Source: Belnapia moabensis DSM 16746 (GTDB lineage Bacteria; Pseudomonadota; Alphaproteobacteria; Acetobacterales; Acetobacteraceae). From it: DNA of 64,000 nt. Made by a program: the position numbers and the translations under genes. Under the pieces are notes generated by a model. It made no database searches, was not told the DNA's origin, and saw only the letters and a list, made by a program, of their open reading frames with translations. Position 1 is the stretch's first letter; each line of letters starts with the position of its first letter. The stretch lies in assembly GCF_000745835.1 (NCBI RefSeq), contig NZ_JQKB01000019.1, positions 1 to 64,000 of the forward strand, in the 5' to 3' direction. Below, piece after piece: positions 44,495 through 53,162 of the stretch.

Positions 44495-45784
44495 GCGCGG
44501 CAGGGATTTCAGCGCGGCATCGAAGGCCTCCAGCGTCTGCGCCTCGTCGCGCGCGTCATGCGCCGTCGAGAGGTAGTATTTGCTGTCACCCTTCAAGATG
44601 CCGTGCTTACGCAACACCGCATTGACGTGTTTCTGCACCGCCGCATCGGCGCGCAGCATGCCGCGGTAGTCGCGCGGCGCCTCATCGCTGAAGACGATGT
44701 CGAAGAGCGGCGGCTCGCCGATGGCACAGCCAGGCACGCCATGGCGGCGCAGCAGCCCTTCCATCTCCGCCATCAGCCGCCGGCCCATGGCGAAGACGCC
44801 GTCATAGGCGCCGGGCCGCCGCAGCACCTCGAGCGTGGCGAGGCCGGCGACGGAGGCGATGGGATTGCCGGAGAGCGTGCCGACTTGCATGAGGAAGCCG
44901 TCATCGCCGACGATCTCGCAGTCGAAATGCGCCATGAGGTCGGCCCGGCCGGCGATGGCGGCAAGTGGGAAGCCGCCGCCGATGATCTTGCCGAGCGTGC
45001 AGAGGTCGGGCGTCACGCCGTAGTAGTTCTGCGCCCCGCCATAGCAGAAGCGGAAGCCGGTCACGACCTCGTCGAAGATCAATGGGATGCCGTATTGCGT
45101 GGCCAGCTCTCGCATCCCTTGCAGGAAGCCCGGCGCCGGCGGAATCAGCCGCTGAAAGGGCTCCAGGATGATGCCGCCGAGTTCGTCGTGATGCTCGGCG
45201 ATCAGGCTGCGGGCCGTTTTCAGGTCGTTGAAGGGCGCGACCAGCACCTCGTCCCGCACGCTCTTCGGGATACCGGCGGAATCCGGCACGGCGACGGGGA
45301 AGTTGGCGAGCTGCTTCGGCGCCAGGCTCATCAGCCCCCAGTCGGACATGCCGTGATAGCCGCCCTCGAATTTCAGGATGCGGTCGCGCTTGCGGAAGGC
45401 CCGCGCCACCCGCAGCGCATACCTGTCGGCCTCCGATCCGCTGCTGACGTAGCGCACCTGTTCCGCGCAGGGCAGCGCCTCGACCAGCACCTCGGCGAGA
45501 CGGATGCCGGGCTCGCTGGTGGCGAAGAAGGTTGTGCCAAGCGGCAGTTGTGCCTGCACGGCAGCCAGCACTTCGGGATGCCCATGCCCGATGAACATCG
45601 GCCCGGAGCCGAGTAGGTAGTCGACATACTCGCGTCCGGCGACGTCGCGGACCCGGCCACCCTTGCCTTCGCGTAGGATGACTTCGGGAGCGAAATTGCC
45701 GAAGCTCCCGGCAGGCAGGACACGCCGCGCCGATTGCGCCAGCGCCGCTTCCGCATCGCTCGGGGAGATGCTGTCCATTGCCAT
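44489..45784 (-). CDS. Class III aminotransferase, glutamate-1-semialdehyde aminomutase-like
   Basis: A 431-aa PLP enzyme: DYLLGSGPMFIGHGHPEVL, VRYVSSGSEADRYALRVARA, LIFDEVVTGFRFCYGG and TLGKIIGGGFPLAAIAGRAD with the PLP Lys. These are HemL-like motifs, but the sequence departs from true HemL, and Acetobacteraceae make 5-aminolevulinate by ALA synthase. A catabolic transaminase or aminomutase is therefore more likely. It lies upstream of a PNPOx-like gene on the same strand (the two are 23 bases apart), and PLP-related chemistry links them loosely. Confidence 0.85.
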   Translation of the reverse strand: MAMDSISPSDAEAALAQSARRVLPAGSFGNFAPEVILREGKGGRVRDVAGREYVDYLLGSGPMFIGHGHPEVLAAVQAQLPLGTTFFATSEPGIRLAEVLVEALPCAEQVRYVSSGSEADRYALRVARAFRKRDRILKFEGGYHGMSDWGLMSLAPKQLANFPVAVPDSAGIPKSVRDEVLVAPFNDLKTARSLIAEHHDELGGIILEPFQRLIPPAPGFLQGMRELATQYGIPLIFDEVVTGFRFCYGGAQNYYGVTPDLCTLGKIIGGGFPLAAIAGRADLMAHFDCEIVGDDGFLMQVGTLSGNPIASVAGLATLEVLRRPGAYDGVFAMGRRLMAEMEGLLRRHGVPGCAIGEPPLFDIVFSDEAPRDYRGMLRADAAVQKHVNAVLRKHGILKGDSKYYLSTAHDARDEAQTLEAFDAALKSLPRG

Positions 45785-45807
45785 CGGTCCTTCGGCTGGG
45801 ATGGTGG

Positions 45808-46428
45808 TCAGCCTAGGGGGTGTGCCCCGGCAGGGCCAGGCCGGTGAGGGTCATCGGCCGGGAGGATTGGCTGGATGTAGTCGCGTGACTTCCACTCCGG
45901 CGCGGCCTGTGTGCCATCCGGTCGTGGCAGGTAGGCCGAGGGTTCGCCGGCACCGAGATCGGGGATGTAGCGCGGGCAGTTGGGAAAGATATCCGTCACC
46001 GCAACCCGCACCAGCCGGCGGGCACCGGGAATGGCCGCGAGGCGTGCCGCATCCTCGATCAGCGCCGCATGGCCACGCAGGCGGAGCCGCAGCGAGCGCC
46101 CGTCGAAGCTCATGAAGAGCATGCCAACGGACGGGCTGACAGCGATGTTCCCGAGGCTGAGATACATCGAGTTACCGTCGTAATCCGGGAACTCCAACTC
46201 GGCCGGACCAATGACGCGCACGAACCCGGGCGGGCCGCCCTTGAAGCTACAATCCACCGCGCCCTCGGCCGCAGTGGCGAGGAAGAAGAAAGGCGCCGCC
46301 TCGATCATCGTGACGTGCTCCGGCAGGAAATGCTCCTGCCGACGCCGCGCTTCGAGCGTATCCGCCACGCGCCGGCCGTCGAAACGGTCCTGCAGGGTGC
46401 GGTTGCCAGTGTGGAACAAATGCGACAT
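45808..46428 (-). CDS. Pyridoxamine 5'-phosphate oxidase-fold (FMN-binding) protein
   Basis: A 206-aa split-barrel protein: FFFLATAAEGAVDCSFKGG, then GFVRVIGPAELEFPDYDGNS and NIAVSPSVGMLFMSFDG, as in the PNPOx-like family often found in flavin- or F420-dependent reductases. The substrate is unknown. It is transcribed with the aminotransferase gene and diverges from the FAD oxidase at 46613. Confidence 0.85.
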   Translation of the reverse strand: MSHLFHTGNRTLQDRFDGRRVADTLEARRRQEHFLPEHVTMIEAAPFFFLATAAEGAVDCSFKGGPPGFVRVIGPAELEFPDYDGNSMYLSLGNIAVSPSVGMLFMSFDGRSLRLRLRGHAALIEDAARLAAIPGARRLVRVAVTDIFPNCPRYIPDLGAGEPSAYLPRPDGTQAAPEWKSRDYIQPILPADDPHRPGPAGAHPLG

Positions 46429-46612
46429 TGGCCTCTCCCGATCCTACGATGTCCCCTAGCCAGCGCCGGAGTTCCGGCGGGTCGGGTGCCCTGAAGCTGA
46501 GTGTCCTGGATATTTCCGTCCCAGGCATCGGAGTGTCCACGAAACCGGATCCACTCCCATGCTCACCGGTATTCCGATCTTCTGCAAACCGCAAAAGGGC
46601 CCAGCTTCCTCG

Positions 46613-47890
46613 ATGCAGCCACTGCCGCCCAGCCTCTACGCCGCAACCGCCGGCCCGGCACCGCCGACGCCACCCCTCGTCGGCGACCGAAAGGCGGATA
46701 TCGTGGTGGTAGGCGCCGGCTTCACCGGGCTTTCGACCGCGCTGCACCTGGCCGAGCGCGGCGCAGATGTGGTGGTGGTGGAGGCGAACGAGCCGGGCTG
46801 GGGCGCCTCCGGGCGCAATGGTGGGCAGGTCAATCCTGGGCTGAAGCCCGACCCGGACGAGGTCGAGGCCGATTTCGGGCCTGATCTCGGCGGACGCATG
46901 GTGCGCTTCGCCTGGGGTGCGCCAGAGACGACCTTCGCGCTGATTCGCCGCTGGCAGATCGCCTGCGACGCTCGGCAAGGCGGCACACTCCGCGCCGCCT
47001 ACCGGCCCACCCATGCCGCAGGCGTGCGCCGCTCCGCCGAACAAGGGATCCGCCGCGGCCTGCCGGTAACGCTGTTGGAGCGCGATGCCGCAGGCGAGGC
47101 GACGGGCACCGACCGCTATCTCGCAGTAATACGCGACGCGAGTGGCGGCGACCTCCAGCCGCTGGACTACGCCCGCGGCCTGGCGCGCGCCGCCATGCAG
47201 GCCGGCGCCGCGGTGCATGGCGGCACGCCCGTCACTGCGTTGGCCCGCGCCGAGGGGCGCTGGCGCGTCGCCACGCCGACCGGGACGGTGACGGCCGAGA
47301 CGGTGATCCTCGGCACCAATGGCTATACCGGCGATCTCTGGCCGAGCCTCCGCCGCAGCGTCGTTCCCGTCTTCAGCTCCATCGCCGCAACGGCGCCGCT
47401 GCCGGAGGCGGTGGTGCGCAACATCATGCCGATGCGGTCATCCCTCTATGAAAGCGGTCATATCACCGTCTATCTACGCGTGGATCAGCAGAACCGCCTA
47501 CTGATTGGCGGCCGCGGGCCGCAGCGGCCGATCGCCGCCCCCTCCCCCGTCGCTTATCTCATTCGCTATGCGGAGCGCCTTTGGCCCGCGCTCAACGACG
47601 CCGACTGGGTGCATGGCTGGAACGGTCAGCTGGCGATGACGCCTGACCACTACCCCCATATTCATCAACCGGCGCCTGGGCTCATCTGTTGCATGGGCTA
47701 CAATGGCCGCGGGGTTGCACTCTCAACCGCGATGGGGGGCGAAATCGCACGGCTGGCCAGTGGAACGCCGGCCGAGGGGATCGACATGCCGGTCACGCCA
47801 ATTCGGTCCATGCCATTCCATAGCTTTTGGCGGATTGGGGTGGCGGCGAAGGTAGTACAGGGTCGCCTTCGCGATCGGCTGGGACTGTAG
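46613..47890 (+). CDS. FAD-dependent amine/amino-acid oxidoreductase (DAO family)
   Basis: A 425-aa flavoprotein: the Rossmann motif ADIVVVGAGFTGLSTALHLA, then ANEPGWGASGRNGGQVNPGL typical of gamma-glutamylputrescine oxidase/PuuB-like enzymes, and the C-terminal FAD block GLICCMGYNGRGVALSTAMG. The ATG at 46613 is preferred over 46559. It probably oxidises an amine or N-methyl amino acid to feed the aminotransferase-rich region around it. Confidence 0.9.
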   Translation: MQPLPPSLYAATAGPAPPTPPLVGDRKADIVVVGAGFTGLSTALHLAERGADVVVVEANEPGWGASGRNGGQVNPGLKPDPDEVEADFGPDLGGRMVRFAWGAPETTFALIRRWQIACDARQGGTLRAAYRPTHAAGVRRSAEQGIRRGLPVTLLERDAAGEATGTDRYLAVIRDASGGDLQPLDYARGLARAAMQAGAAVHGGTPVTALARAEGRWRVATPTGTVTAETVILGTNGYTGDLWPSLRRSVVPVFSSIAATAPLPEAVVRNIMPMRSSLYESGHITVYLRVDQQNRLLIGGRGPQRPIAAPSPVAYLIRYAERLWPALNDADWVHGWNGQLAMTPDHYPHIHQPAPGLICCMGYNGRGVALSTAMGGEIARLASGTPAEGIDMPVTPIRSMPFHSFWRIGVAAKVVQGRLRDRLGL

Positions 47891-48082
47891 GCGGTCTCGA
47901 TGGCCTGGTGGAGCGTTGGCATGCTGCGGTGTTTGCTTGGCGCTATGGGCCGGGTTGCCACGAGAATCGAAACGCCAGTACAGGGACGAGTGGTGCAATC
48001 ACCGTATTGCGCCGGCGCCCATAAGCCGATGCAGTCCGGAGATCTTCTGACCGATCAGAATATTTGCATGGTCCATGGCTGC

Positions 48083-48112
48083 GGCTGAGCGTCGCCCGTC
48101 GCACGCTCAGCC
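48083..48112 (-). terminator. Perfect 10-bp stem-loop downstream of the SWIB gene
   Basis: GGCTGAGCGT and ACGCTCAGCC pair around a 10-base loop, starting 30 bases after the SWIB stop codon (minus strand). There is no T-tract. It is the likely transcription end of the SWIB gene. Confidence 0.5.
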
Positions 48113-48142
48113 AAACACTCGATCGGCGAAAACAACAACTTC

Positions 48143-48484
48143 CTACTTCAGATGCTTGGCAAGGTGCTTGTTCATTTCGAACATAGTAACCTTGTCCTTG
48201 CCGAATACCTTGCGGAGCTTGTCATCGGCGATAATCTCGCGTCCGTCTTTCGGGTTCTGAAGCTTGTTGGCCTTGATGTAGGCCCAGACCTTGCTCACGG
48301 CTTCGCCACGAGCCAGTTCATCGCCGCCGACGACAGCCGCCAGTTCTTCCGATGGCTTGAGCGGCTGCTGAAGTGCGTTTGGCTTGTTGCCTTTGCTTGG
48401 CTTTTCGATCTTGGCCGCCTTTGTCGGCTTGGCATCCTCGGATGCCTCTGCCTTTGGCTTGTTCGGTGTCGTTTTGCCGGGCAT
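48143..48484 (-). CDS. SWIB/MDM2 domain protein
   Basis: A 113-aa protein with a Lys/Pro-rich basic N-terminus (about 37 residues) and a complete SWIB fold: NALQQPLKPSEELAAVVGGD, then VSKVWAYIKANKLQNPKDGR, then ADDKLRKVFGKDKVTMFEMN. SWIB domains are typical of eukaryotic chromatin remodellers and occur in Chlamydiae and scattered proteobacteria, where they are thought to bind DNA or topoisomerase I. The gene stands alone with its own likely terminator. Confidence 0.9.
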   Translation of the reverse strand: MPGKTTPNKPKAEASEDAKPTKAAKIEKPSKGNKPNALQQPLKPSEELAAVVGGDELARGEAVSKVWAYIKANKLQNPKDGREIIADDKLRKVFGKDKVTMFEMNKHLAKHLK

Positions 48485-48774
48485 CGCTACGGTCCTGATT
48501 ACTGTTGCTCGTGGCGTCTCAAGGAAAGATCGCCGGTTTAGTTGACGCGCAACGACCGTAATGTCCAACAGTTTCGGTGCTTCCGACTATTTGGCTGCTG
48601 CGCTGTCGATTCGCCCAGAACACTTCGGTGGCAACCCAAGCGCCGGCCCCTTGGATCGGCTCCGCGCCTCCTCGATGCCAGAACGGTCGTCCCCGGCCAG
48701 TTCGACGCCGATGCGACGCCGACCGACATCGACCGGACCACGCCTTTCCCAGGAAGCCGGCACGTCAACGGGAC
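48485..48774. other. Region without recognised gene upstream of the SWIB gene
   Basis: Frames of 76-114 codons exist on both strands, but none has a familiar motif or the usual third-position bias. The region lies between the SWIB promoter side and the end of the ghrA-like pseudogene and may be further decay. I see no RNA gene or repeat. Confidence 0.4.
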
Positions 48775-49620
48775 TTAATATCCCCGTGCCCGGTCGACCG
48801 CGCCATGCATCGGCTCGCTACGCCGGATGTTCTCGATAGTCGCCTCGTCTCCGTTATCCGCATGGGCCTTGCTGACGACATGCGGTGTGAACCAGATTTG
48901 CGGATCGAACCAGCGGGGTGATCCGGCGCCGATGGTTCAGGCTCCGCTATATAGGGGATGACGGCATAGAATTACCCTGCCTCCAGCACGGCCAGCAGGT
49001 CCGCCTCGACGAGATGCCCGCCCCGCCCGGCATTGACCAAACAGGCGCCTCGCGCCAGCGCGCCGAAGAGTGCCGCGTCAGGCATGCCGCCTGTCTCCGC
49101 GGTGAGAGGAAGAAGGCAGGCGGCGACGTCGAGATCTGTCAGGAAGGCCGGCAGTTCCTCCTGGCCCGCGAAGCAGCGCATGCCATCCAGGTTGCGGCGC
49201 CCACGGCTCCGAAGCGCCTCCAGTGCGGCCAGTCCTAGCACGCCGAGGCCGAGGATGCCGACGGGCCGCCGTTCCGTGGGCACTGCTCAGGTCGCGGCAC
49301 AAACACGCTGCCGCCGCTGGTCGAGGAAGAGCGGCAGGCCATGGTGCAGCGCCAGCACGGTGAGGGTGATCTGCTCTGCCATCCCCGCCGTGAGCCTGGG
49401 CTCAACCATCCGCACTACCAGCATCCCCGGAGAACAGCACCTCAAGCGCCGGAAAGCGCACGGCGATGTCCCTCAGCGGCTACCACGCAGCCAAATAGCG
49501 TCCGCCGAAGGGTCACCGATTTCCGGCCAGATCTGGAAGGGCAGACCCGGCAAGGCGTCGGCGAAGAGGCGCCGCCAGGCTTCGCCCCGAAGCGGCTCCG
49601 ATGTGGGCCAGGCTCATCCG
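48775..49620 (-). pseudogene. Remnant of a GhrA-like glyoxylate/hydroxypyruvate reductase
   Basis: Pieces of one D-2-hydroxyacid dehydrogenase can be read in order on the minus strand in different frames: FQIWPEIGDPSADAIWL (about 49550-49500), LVVRMVEPRLTAGMAEQITL to LPLFLDQRR (49420-49310), VGILGLGVLGLAALEAL through LINAGRGG-like CLVNAGRGGHLVEADLL (49265-48985), and the C-terminal IENIRRSEPM and VDRARGY ending at 48775. In-frame stops, frame changes and a loss of roughly 20-30 residues near 48950 show that it is dead. The start 6 bases after the acetyltransferase stop shows that it was the last gene of that operon. Confidence 0.8.
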
Positions 49621-49626
49621 TCCTCC

Positions 49627-50478
49627 TCAGCCCAGCGCCTGGCTGACAAGGGCGAAGCTCGTCACGCCGCCATCTCCCTGCGGCGGCACGCCGCGCACCA
49701 TCCGCTCGCCGGTTCCTGCCTCGGCGAGGCCATGCGCGACAAGCCGATGCGACAGCCCGTGCTCGTCCGGCACGTCGATCCGCAAGAACCGTCCGGCGTG
49801 GGAGCCGAGCCAGACGGCGATCAGGGCCCAGGCTGCCTCGACATCGGGCGCGATGACCGGACCAATGAGTTCCCCATGCCCGAAGCGGCGGAGGAGGGAG
49901 AAGCCGATTGCCTCCCCTTCCCGCTTCAGCACAACGCCTTCCGCGATCGCGAGCAGCGCCCGGATCAGCGCCTGGCGCGGCATGCCGAGCGCTCGTCGGT
50001 CCAGCGCGGCGAGCAGCGGCTCATCCTCCGCGCGAAGCGGCGGGACCTGCAGCCCCGGCGGCAAGACGAAGGAGGCGGGTGCAACCGCCACGCCCTGGTG
50101 CTGGCGCAGCAGGCCAAGGCCGGCGAAGCCAAGCTTGCGATAGAGAGGCAGGCCAGCCGCGGTGGCGTGGAGAGTCACACTCCGCTTCCCCAGCATGTCC
50201 AGGACACCCGCCGTCAGGGCCCGCCCGAGGCCGCTGCCCTGCGCTGCATCGGTCACTACCACCATGCCGAGGGTCCCGGCCTCCGGCCCGTAGCGCCAGC
50301 CCATGGCAGTGCCGATGAGGCGGCCGCCGCGCTCCGCCGCCAAACCCTCGCCCAGCATCAGGTTGAATGCCCAGTCCTCCAGCCGGTACGGCCAGCGCAG
50401 CGCAGCGGTCAGGGCATGCGCCGCCGGCAGGTCCATATCGACAAGCGGACGAAGCCGCGTCACCGCGTCGCCCGTCAT
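49627..50478 (-). CDS. GNAT-family N-acetyltransferase
   Basis: A 283-aa protein with one clear GNAT domain in the first half (GTLGMVVVTDAAQGSGLGRA is the acetyl-CoA loop; LHATAAGLPLYRKLGF the closing part) and a second C-terminal YitH-like GNAT fold region (AIGFSLLRRFGHGELIGPVI). The substrate is unknown. Its ATG overlaps the stop of the solute-binding-protein remnant (ATGA), so it was co-translated with that gene before decay. Confidence 0.88.
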   Translation of the reverse strand: MTGDAVTRLRPLVDMDLPAAHALTAALRWPYRLEDWAFNLMLGEGLAAERGGRLIGTAMGWRYGPEAGTLGMVVVTDAAQGSGLGRALTAGVLDMLGKRSVTLHATAAGLPLYRKLGFAGLGLLRQHQGVAVAPASFVLPPGLQVPPLRAEDEPLLAALDRRALGMPRQALIRALLAIAEGVVLKREGEAIGFSLLRRFGHGELIGPVIAPDVEAAWALIAVWLGSHAGRFLRIDVPDEHGLSHRLVAHGLAEAGTGERMVRGVPPQGDGGVTSFALVSQALG

Positions 50479-50715
50479 GCGCTGGCCCAGTACCAGCCCG
50501 TCATGTTCCAGGTGTGCTGGCGCGCATTCACGTTAGGGCGGAAGCCGACCAGCGTGTCCTTCGTCCCTTCCGCAGTGGCGTACTGGTAGATCGGCAGGAT
50601 CGGCAGCGCCGCCACCGATCATCGCCACATCCATCCGGCCTTCGACCGGCTCTGCCTCCGCGTCGGAGAAGGGCATCGCGGTGTCGAGCCAGTAGGGCAC
50701 CATCCGCATCGTCAC
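50475..50715 (-). pseudogene. Deletion scar: oxidase N-terminus joined to solute-binding-protein C-terminus
   Basis: From ATG 50715 the frame encodes TMRMVPYWLDTAMPF and VEGRMDVAMIGGG, the first 36 residues of a second DAO-type FAD oxidase ending in its GxGxxG start. From about 50610 a different frame encodes LPILPIYQYATAEGTKD and FRPNVNARQHTWNMTGWYW and stops at 50475: the C-terminus of a peptide-type solute-binding protein. The junction lies in a GGTGGCGGCG stretch at 50605-50616. A single deletion of most of two genes explains this. Confidence 0.75.
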
Positions 50716-52049
50716 ATCATCCCTGGCTTTTGGATGCGGGAGCCGTCGATCAGACGCTCGTAGCGGAACGGCGCCGGATCCACGGCGGGGGTGCGGCCCA
50801 GGATGAGGTCGGCGGCGAGTTGGCCCGCGCCGGGGCCGATGCCGAAGCCATGGCCGCTATAGCCGGTCGAGAGGAACAGGCCCGGGAGCGCGCCCACCGG
50901 GGCGATCACCGGCACCGCATCCGGCGTGGAGTCGATCCAGCCGCCCCAGATCTGCCCCATCTTCACACCCGCAAGGGCGGGGTAGGAAGCGGCGAGCTGC
51001 TTCAGCGCAGGCTCCGCCACACCGACCTTCGGCACAGGGTCGAGGGTTCGCATATCCTCCGCCTCGAAGATCGTCGGACGATCCATGCGCCAGCGTCCGA
51101 GGGCGGCCTGCGGACCGCGGAAGAAGGACTCGCCTATGCCGAATTTCACCATCTTCCGCCGCGCCACGAGGGTCGGCCAGAATTTACGGGCGTAGCGCAT
51201 GCCCTGCGGCGTGATCTCGATCTGGCCGCGGTTATTGGCGGCGACGATGTAGCTGCCGTCCTCACGCCTGCCGATGGTGATGTCAGGAGTGTAAAGGCCG
51301 CCCGGCGTGATCTCAGGCGCTGGCTCGGTGAGGAAGACGGTGGAGCGGATGCTCGATTGCGGCAGGTCGAGCCCATGACGCCGCAGCAGCATGGAGGACC
51401 AGGCACCACCCGCCAGCAGTACCTGCGGTGCGCGCAGTCGGCCATGCTCTGTGATGATGCCCGCAATGCGGCCGCCCTTGATGTCCAGACCGCGCACGGC
51501 GCAGCGCTGGTGAACGCTGGCGCCGAGCCTTCGCGCTGCGGTGGCGATGGCGGGTGCGGCCTTGCGCGGCTCGGCCCGTCCATCGCGCGGCGAATGGATA
51601 CCGCCGATCCAGCCGCCGCCGGGGCCCGGGACCATCTTCGCCACCTCTTTGGCGGAGAGGAGGCGGCTATGGAACTGGTAGCCGCGCGCCATCTCCACCC
51701 ATTGGCGCCAGGTCTCCAACTCGCTCTCGCTGCGTGTTGCATAGATGAGGCCGGCGCGGTGGAAGCCGACATCGATGCCGGCCTCGCGCGGCAGGCTGTC
51801 CCACAACTCCATGCTGCGCAGCATGACCGGGATTTCACGCTCGTCCCGGTTCTGCACGCGGCACCAGCCCCAATTGCGGCTGGACTGTTCGCCGGCGATG
51901 ACACCCTTCTCCAGTAAGGCGACGCGCTGTCCCGCCTGCGCCAGGAAATAGGCGGCCGTCGCCCCGGCAATGCCGCCGCCGATGATGGCGACATCCACCT
52001 CGGCGGGAAGGCTTGGATCACTGGGAACGGGATCGACGGGTGGCGACAT
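50712..52049 (-). CDS. FAD-dependent oxidoreductase (DAO family)
   Basis: A 445-aa flavoprotein: VDVAIIGGGIAGATAAYFLA, GEQSSRNWGWCRVQNRDERE, VLLAGGAWSSMLLRRHGLDL, and the C-terminal GLFLSTGYSGHGFGIGPGAG. This is the style of D-amino-acid or opine/sarcosine oxidases. ATG 52049 follows a GGAA ribosome site. Its stop overlaps the start of the oxidase remnant at 50715, making it the first gene of a partly decayed operon (oxidase, second oxidase, binding protein, acetyltransferase, reductase). Confidence 0.9.
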   Translation of the reverse strand: MSPPVDPVPSDPSLPAEVDVAIIGGGIAGATAAYFLAQAGQRVALLEKGVIAGEQSSRNWGWCRVQNRDEREIPVMLRSMELWDSLPREAGIDVGFHRAGLIYATRSESELETWRQWVEMARGYQFHSRLLSAKEVAKMVPGPGGGWIGGIHSPRDGRAEPRKAAPAIATAARRLGASVHQRCAVRGLDIKGGRIAGIITEHGRLRAPQVLLAGGAWSSMLLRRHGLDLPQSSIRSTVFLTEPAPEITPGGLYTPDITIGRREDGSYIVAANNRGQIEITPQGMRYARKFWPTLVARRKMVKFGIGESFFRGPQAALGRWRMDRPTIFEAEDMRTLDPVPKVGVAEPALKQLAASYPALAGVKMGQIWGGWIDSTPDAVPVIAPVGALPGLFLSTGYSGHGFGIGPGAGQLAADLILGRTPAVDPAPFRYERLIDGSRIQKPGMM

Positions 52050-52410
52050 GGGCGGGGTTCCGGGATGAACGTGAAGGATCAATGACCGAGCAGGCCCGGC
52101 AGGCCACCGATATGCCACACGCTTGAGCGGCTCCGGAACGTCCAAACACCTCCCAGCTCGGCACCCCGTGCGAGGAAGAAGCCATGGTCTTCTGGATTAT
52201 GAAGGTGCCGAACAGCCACCTTCGACGAGTTCCCAGAACGCGCCAGTGTGCCGCATCCTTGCCCCGCCAGATAATGGCCGGAACTGTCGGTCGCAAGTTA
52301 CCGGACGGCACGCCCTCATCAGCGACGCCAGAAAGGAGCCGACGTCCAGGCGCTGAAGGACACCAGTGTGCCGGATGAACTCACATCTTACCCGAACACA
52401 CGCCTTTCGC
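52050..52410. other. Intergenic region between the oxidase operon and sufA
   Basis: No convincing gene is present. It contains a small hairpin (GAAGGTG/CACCTTC near 52200) and two copies of CCAGTGTGCCG (near 52243 and 52361), which may be chance. The promoter of the oxidase operon should lie in its left part. Confidence 0.35.
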
Positions 52411-52782
52411 TCAAACGTGGAAGCTTTCCCCGCAACCACATCGCCCCTTCTCGTTCGGATTGGTGAAGGTGAAGCCGGCGGACATTGCCTTCTGCTCGTA
52501 GTCCATGGTGGTGCCGATGAGGAAGAGGCTCGCCTTACGGTCCACCAGCACAGTCACCTCCTTATCGGTGACACGTTCATCCGTCGGCTCGGGCGCATCA
52601 ACCCAGGACAGGTCGTAGGACAAGCCGGAACAACCCTTGGTCTTCACCCCAATGCGGAGCAGGCGCCCGGCCTCGCCGGCGGCGTAGAGGGCGCGCAGCC
52701 TCTCGGCGGCGGCGTCGGTCAGCTGCATCAACGGTGGCAGCGCGCGGCGCGTGCGCGGCGGGCTTTGGGTGGTCGTGCTCAT
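52411..52782 (-). CDS. sufA: A-type Fe-S carrier/assembly accessory protein
   Basis: A 123-aa HesB/IscA-type protein with the three conserved Cys: Cys in GVKTKGCSGLSYDL and CGCGESF at the C-terminus. It transfers Fe-S clusters to apoproteins. ATG 52782 follows GGGAGG, after the sufT stop. It is the last gene of the suf operon. Confidence 0.92.
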   Translation of the reverse strand: MSTTTQSPPRTRRALPPLMQLTDAAAERLRALYAAGEAGRLLRIGVKTKGCSGLSYDLSWVDAPEPTDERVTDKEVTVLVDRKASLFLIGTTMDYEQKAMSAGFTFTNPNEKGRCGCGESFHV

Positions 52783-52793
52783 GGCGGCCTCCC

Positions 52794-53162
52794 TCAAAAC
52801 ATGTTCATGGCAAGGCGGGCGTCTTCGCTCATCCGGCCCTGGTCCCAGGGCGGATCCCAGACGACCTCGACCTTTACGTCGGTGACGCCGGGCACCATGC
52901 GGATGCTCTCCTCCACCTGGCTCGGCAGTTCCTGCGCCGAAGGGCAGGACGGCGTGGTCAGCGTCATCTCGACCTTCACCCGTCCGTCATCCTCGATCTC
53001 GACGGCGTAGATCAGGCCAAGCTCATAGATGTCGACGGGAATCTCCGGATCGAAGACCGTCTTCAGCATGCCGATAACGGCATCCTCGCTCACCTTGGAC
53101 GCCGGCGGAATCTCGCCCTCAGGTGTCCAGGCGCCATGCGTTGTGGTGGCTTCCTCACTCAC
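52794..53162 (-). CDS. sufT: SufT-type Fe-S assembly factor (DUF59/MIP18)
   Basis: A 122-aa DUF59 protein: MLKTVFDPEIPVDIYELGLI, VEMTLTTPSCPSAQELPSQV with the single conserved Cys, and VVWDPPWDQGRMSEDARLA. It assists Fe-S maturation. The GTG at 53162 is preferred to 53186 because AAGGAGG lies upstream of it, inside the end of sufU. Confidence 0.9.
   Translation of the reverse strand: MSEEATTTHGAWTPEGEIPPASKVSEDAVIGMLKTVFDPEIPVDIYELGLIYAVEIEDDGRVKVEMTLTTPSCPSAQELPSQVEESIRMVPGVTDVKVEVVWDPPWDQGRMSEDARLAMNMF

Noticed and set aside
44489-45784. Annotation of the aminotransferase as true HemL
   Set aside because: The motifs are HemL-like, but the catabolic setting and the expected ALA-synthase route of alphaproteobacteria argue against a haem role.
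52243-52371. Two CCAGTGTGCCG copies as a possible repeat or CRISPR-like unit
   Set aside because: Only two copies of 11 bases, unequal flanks and no regular spacing.
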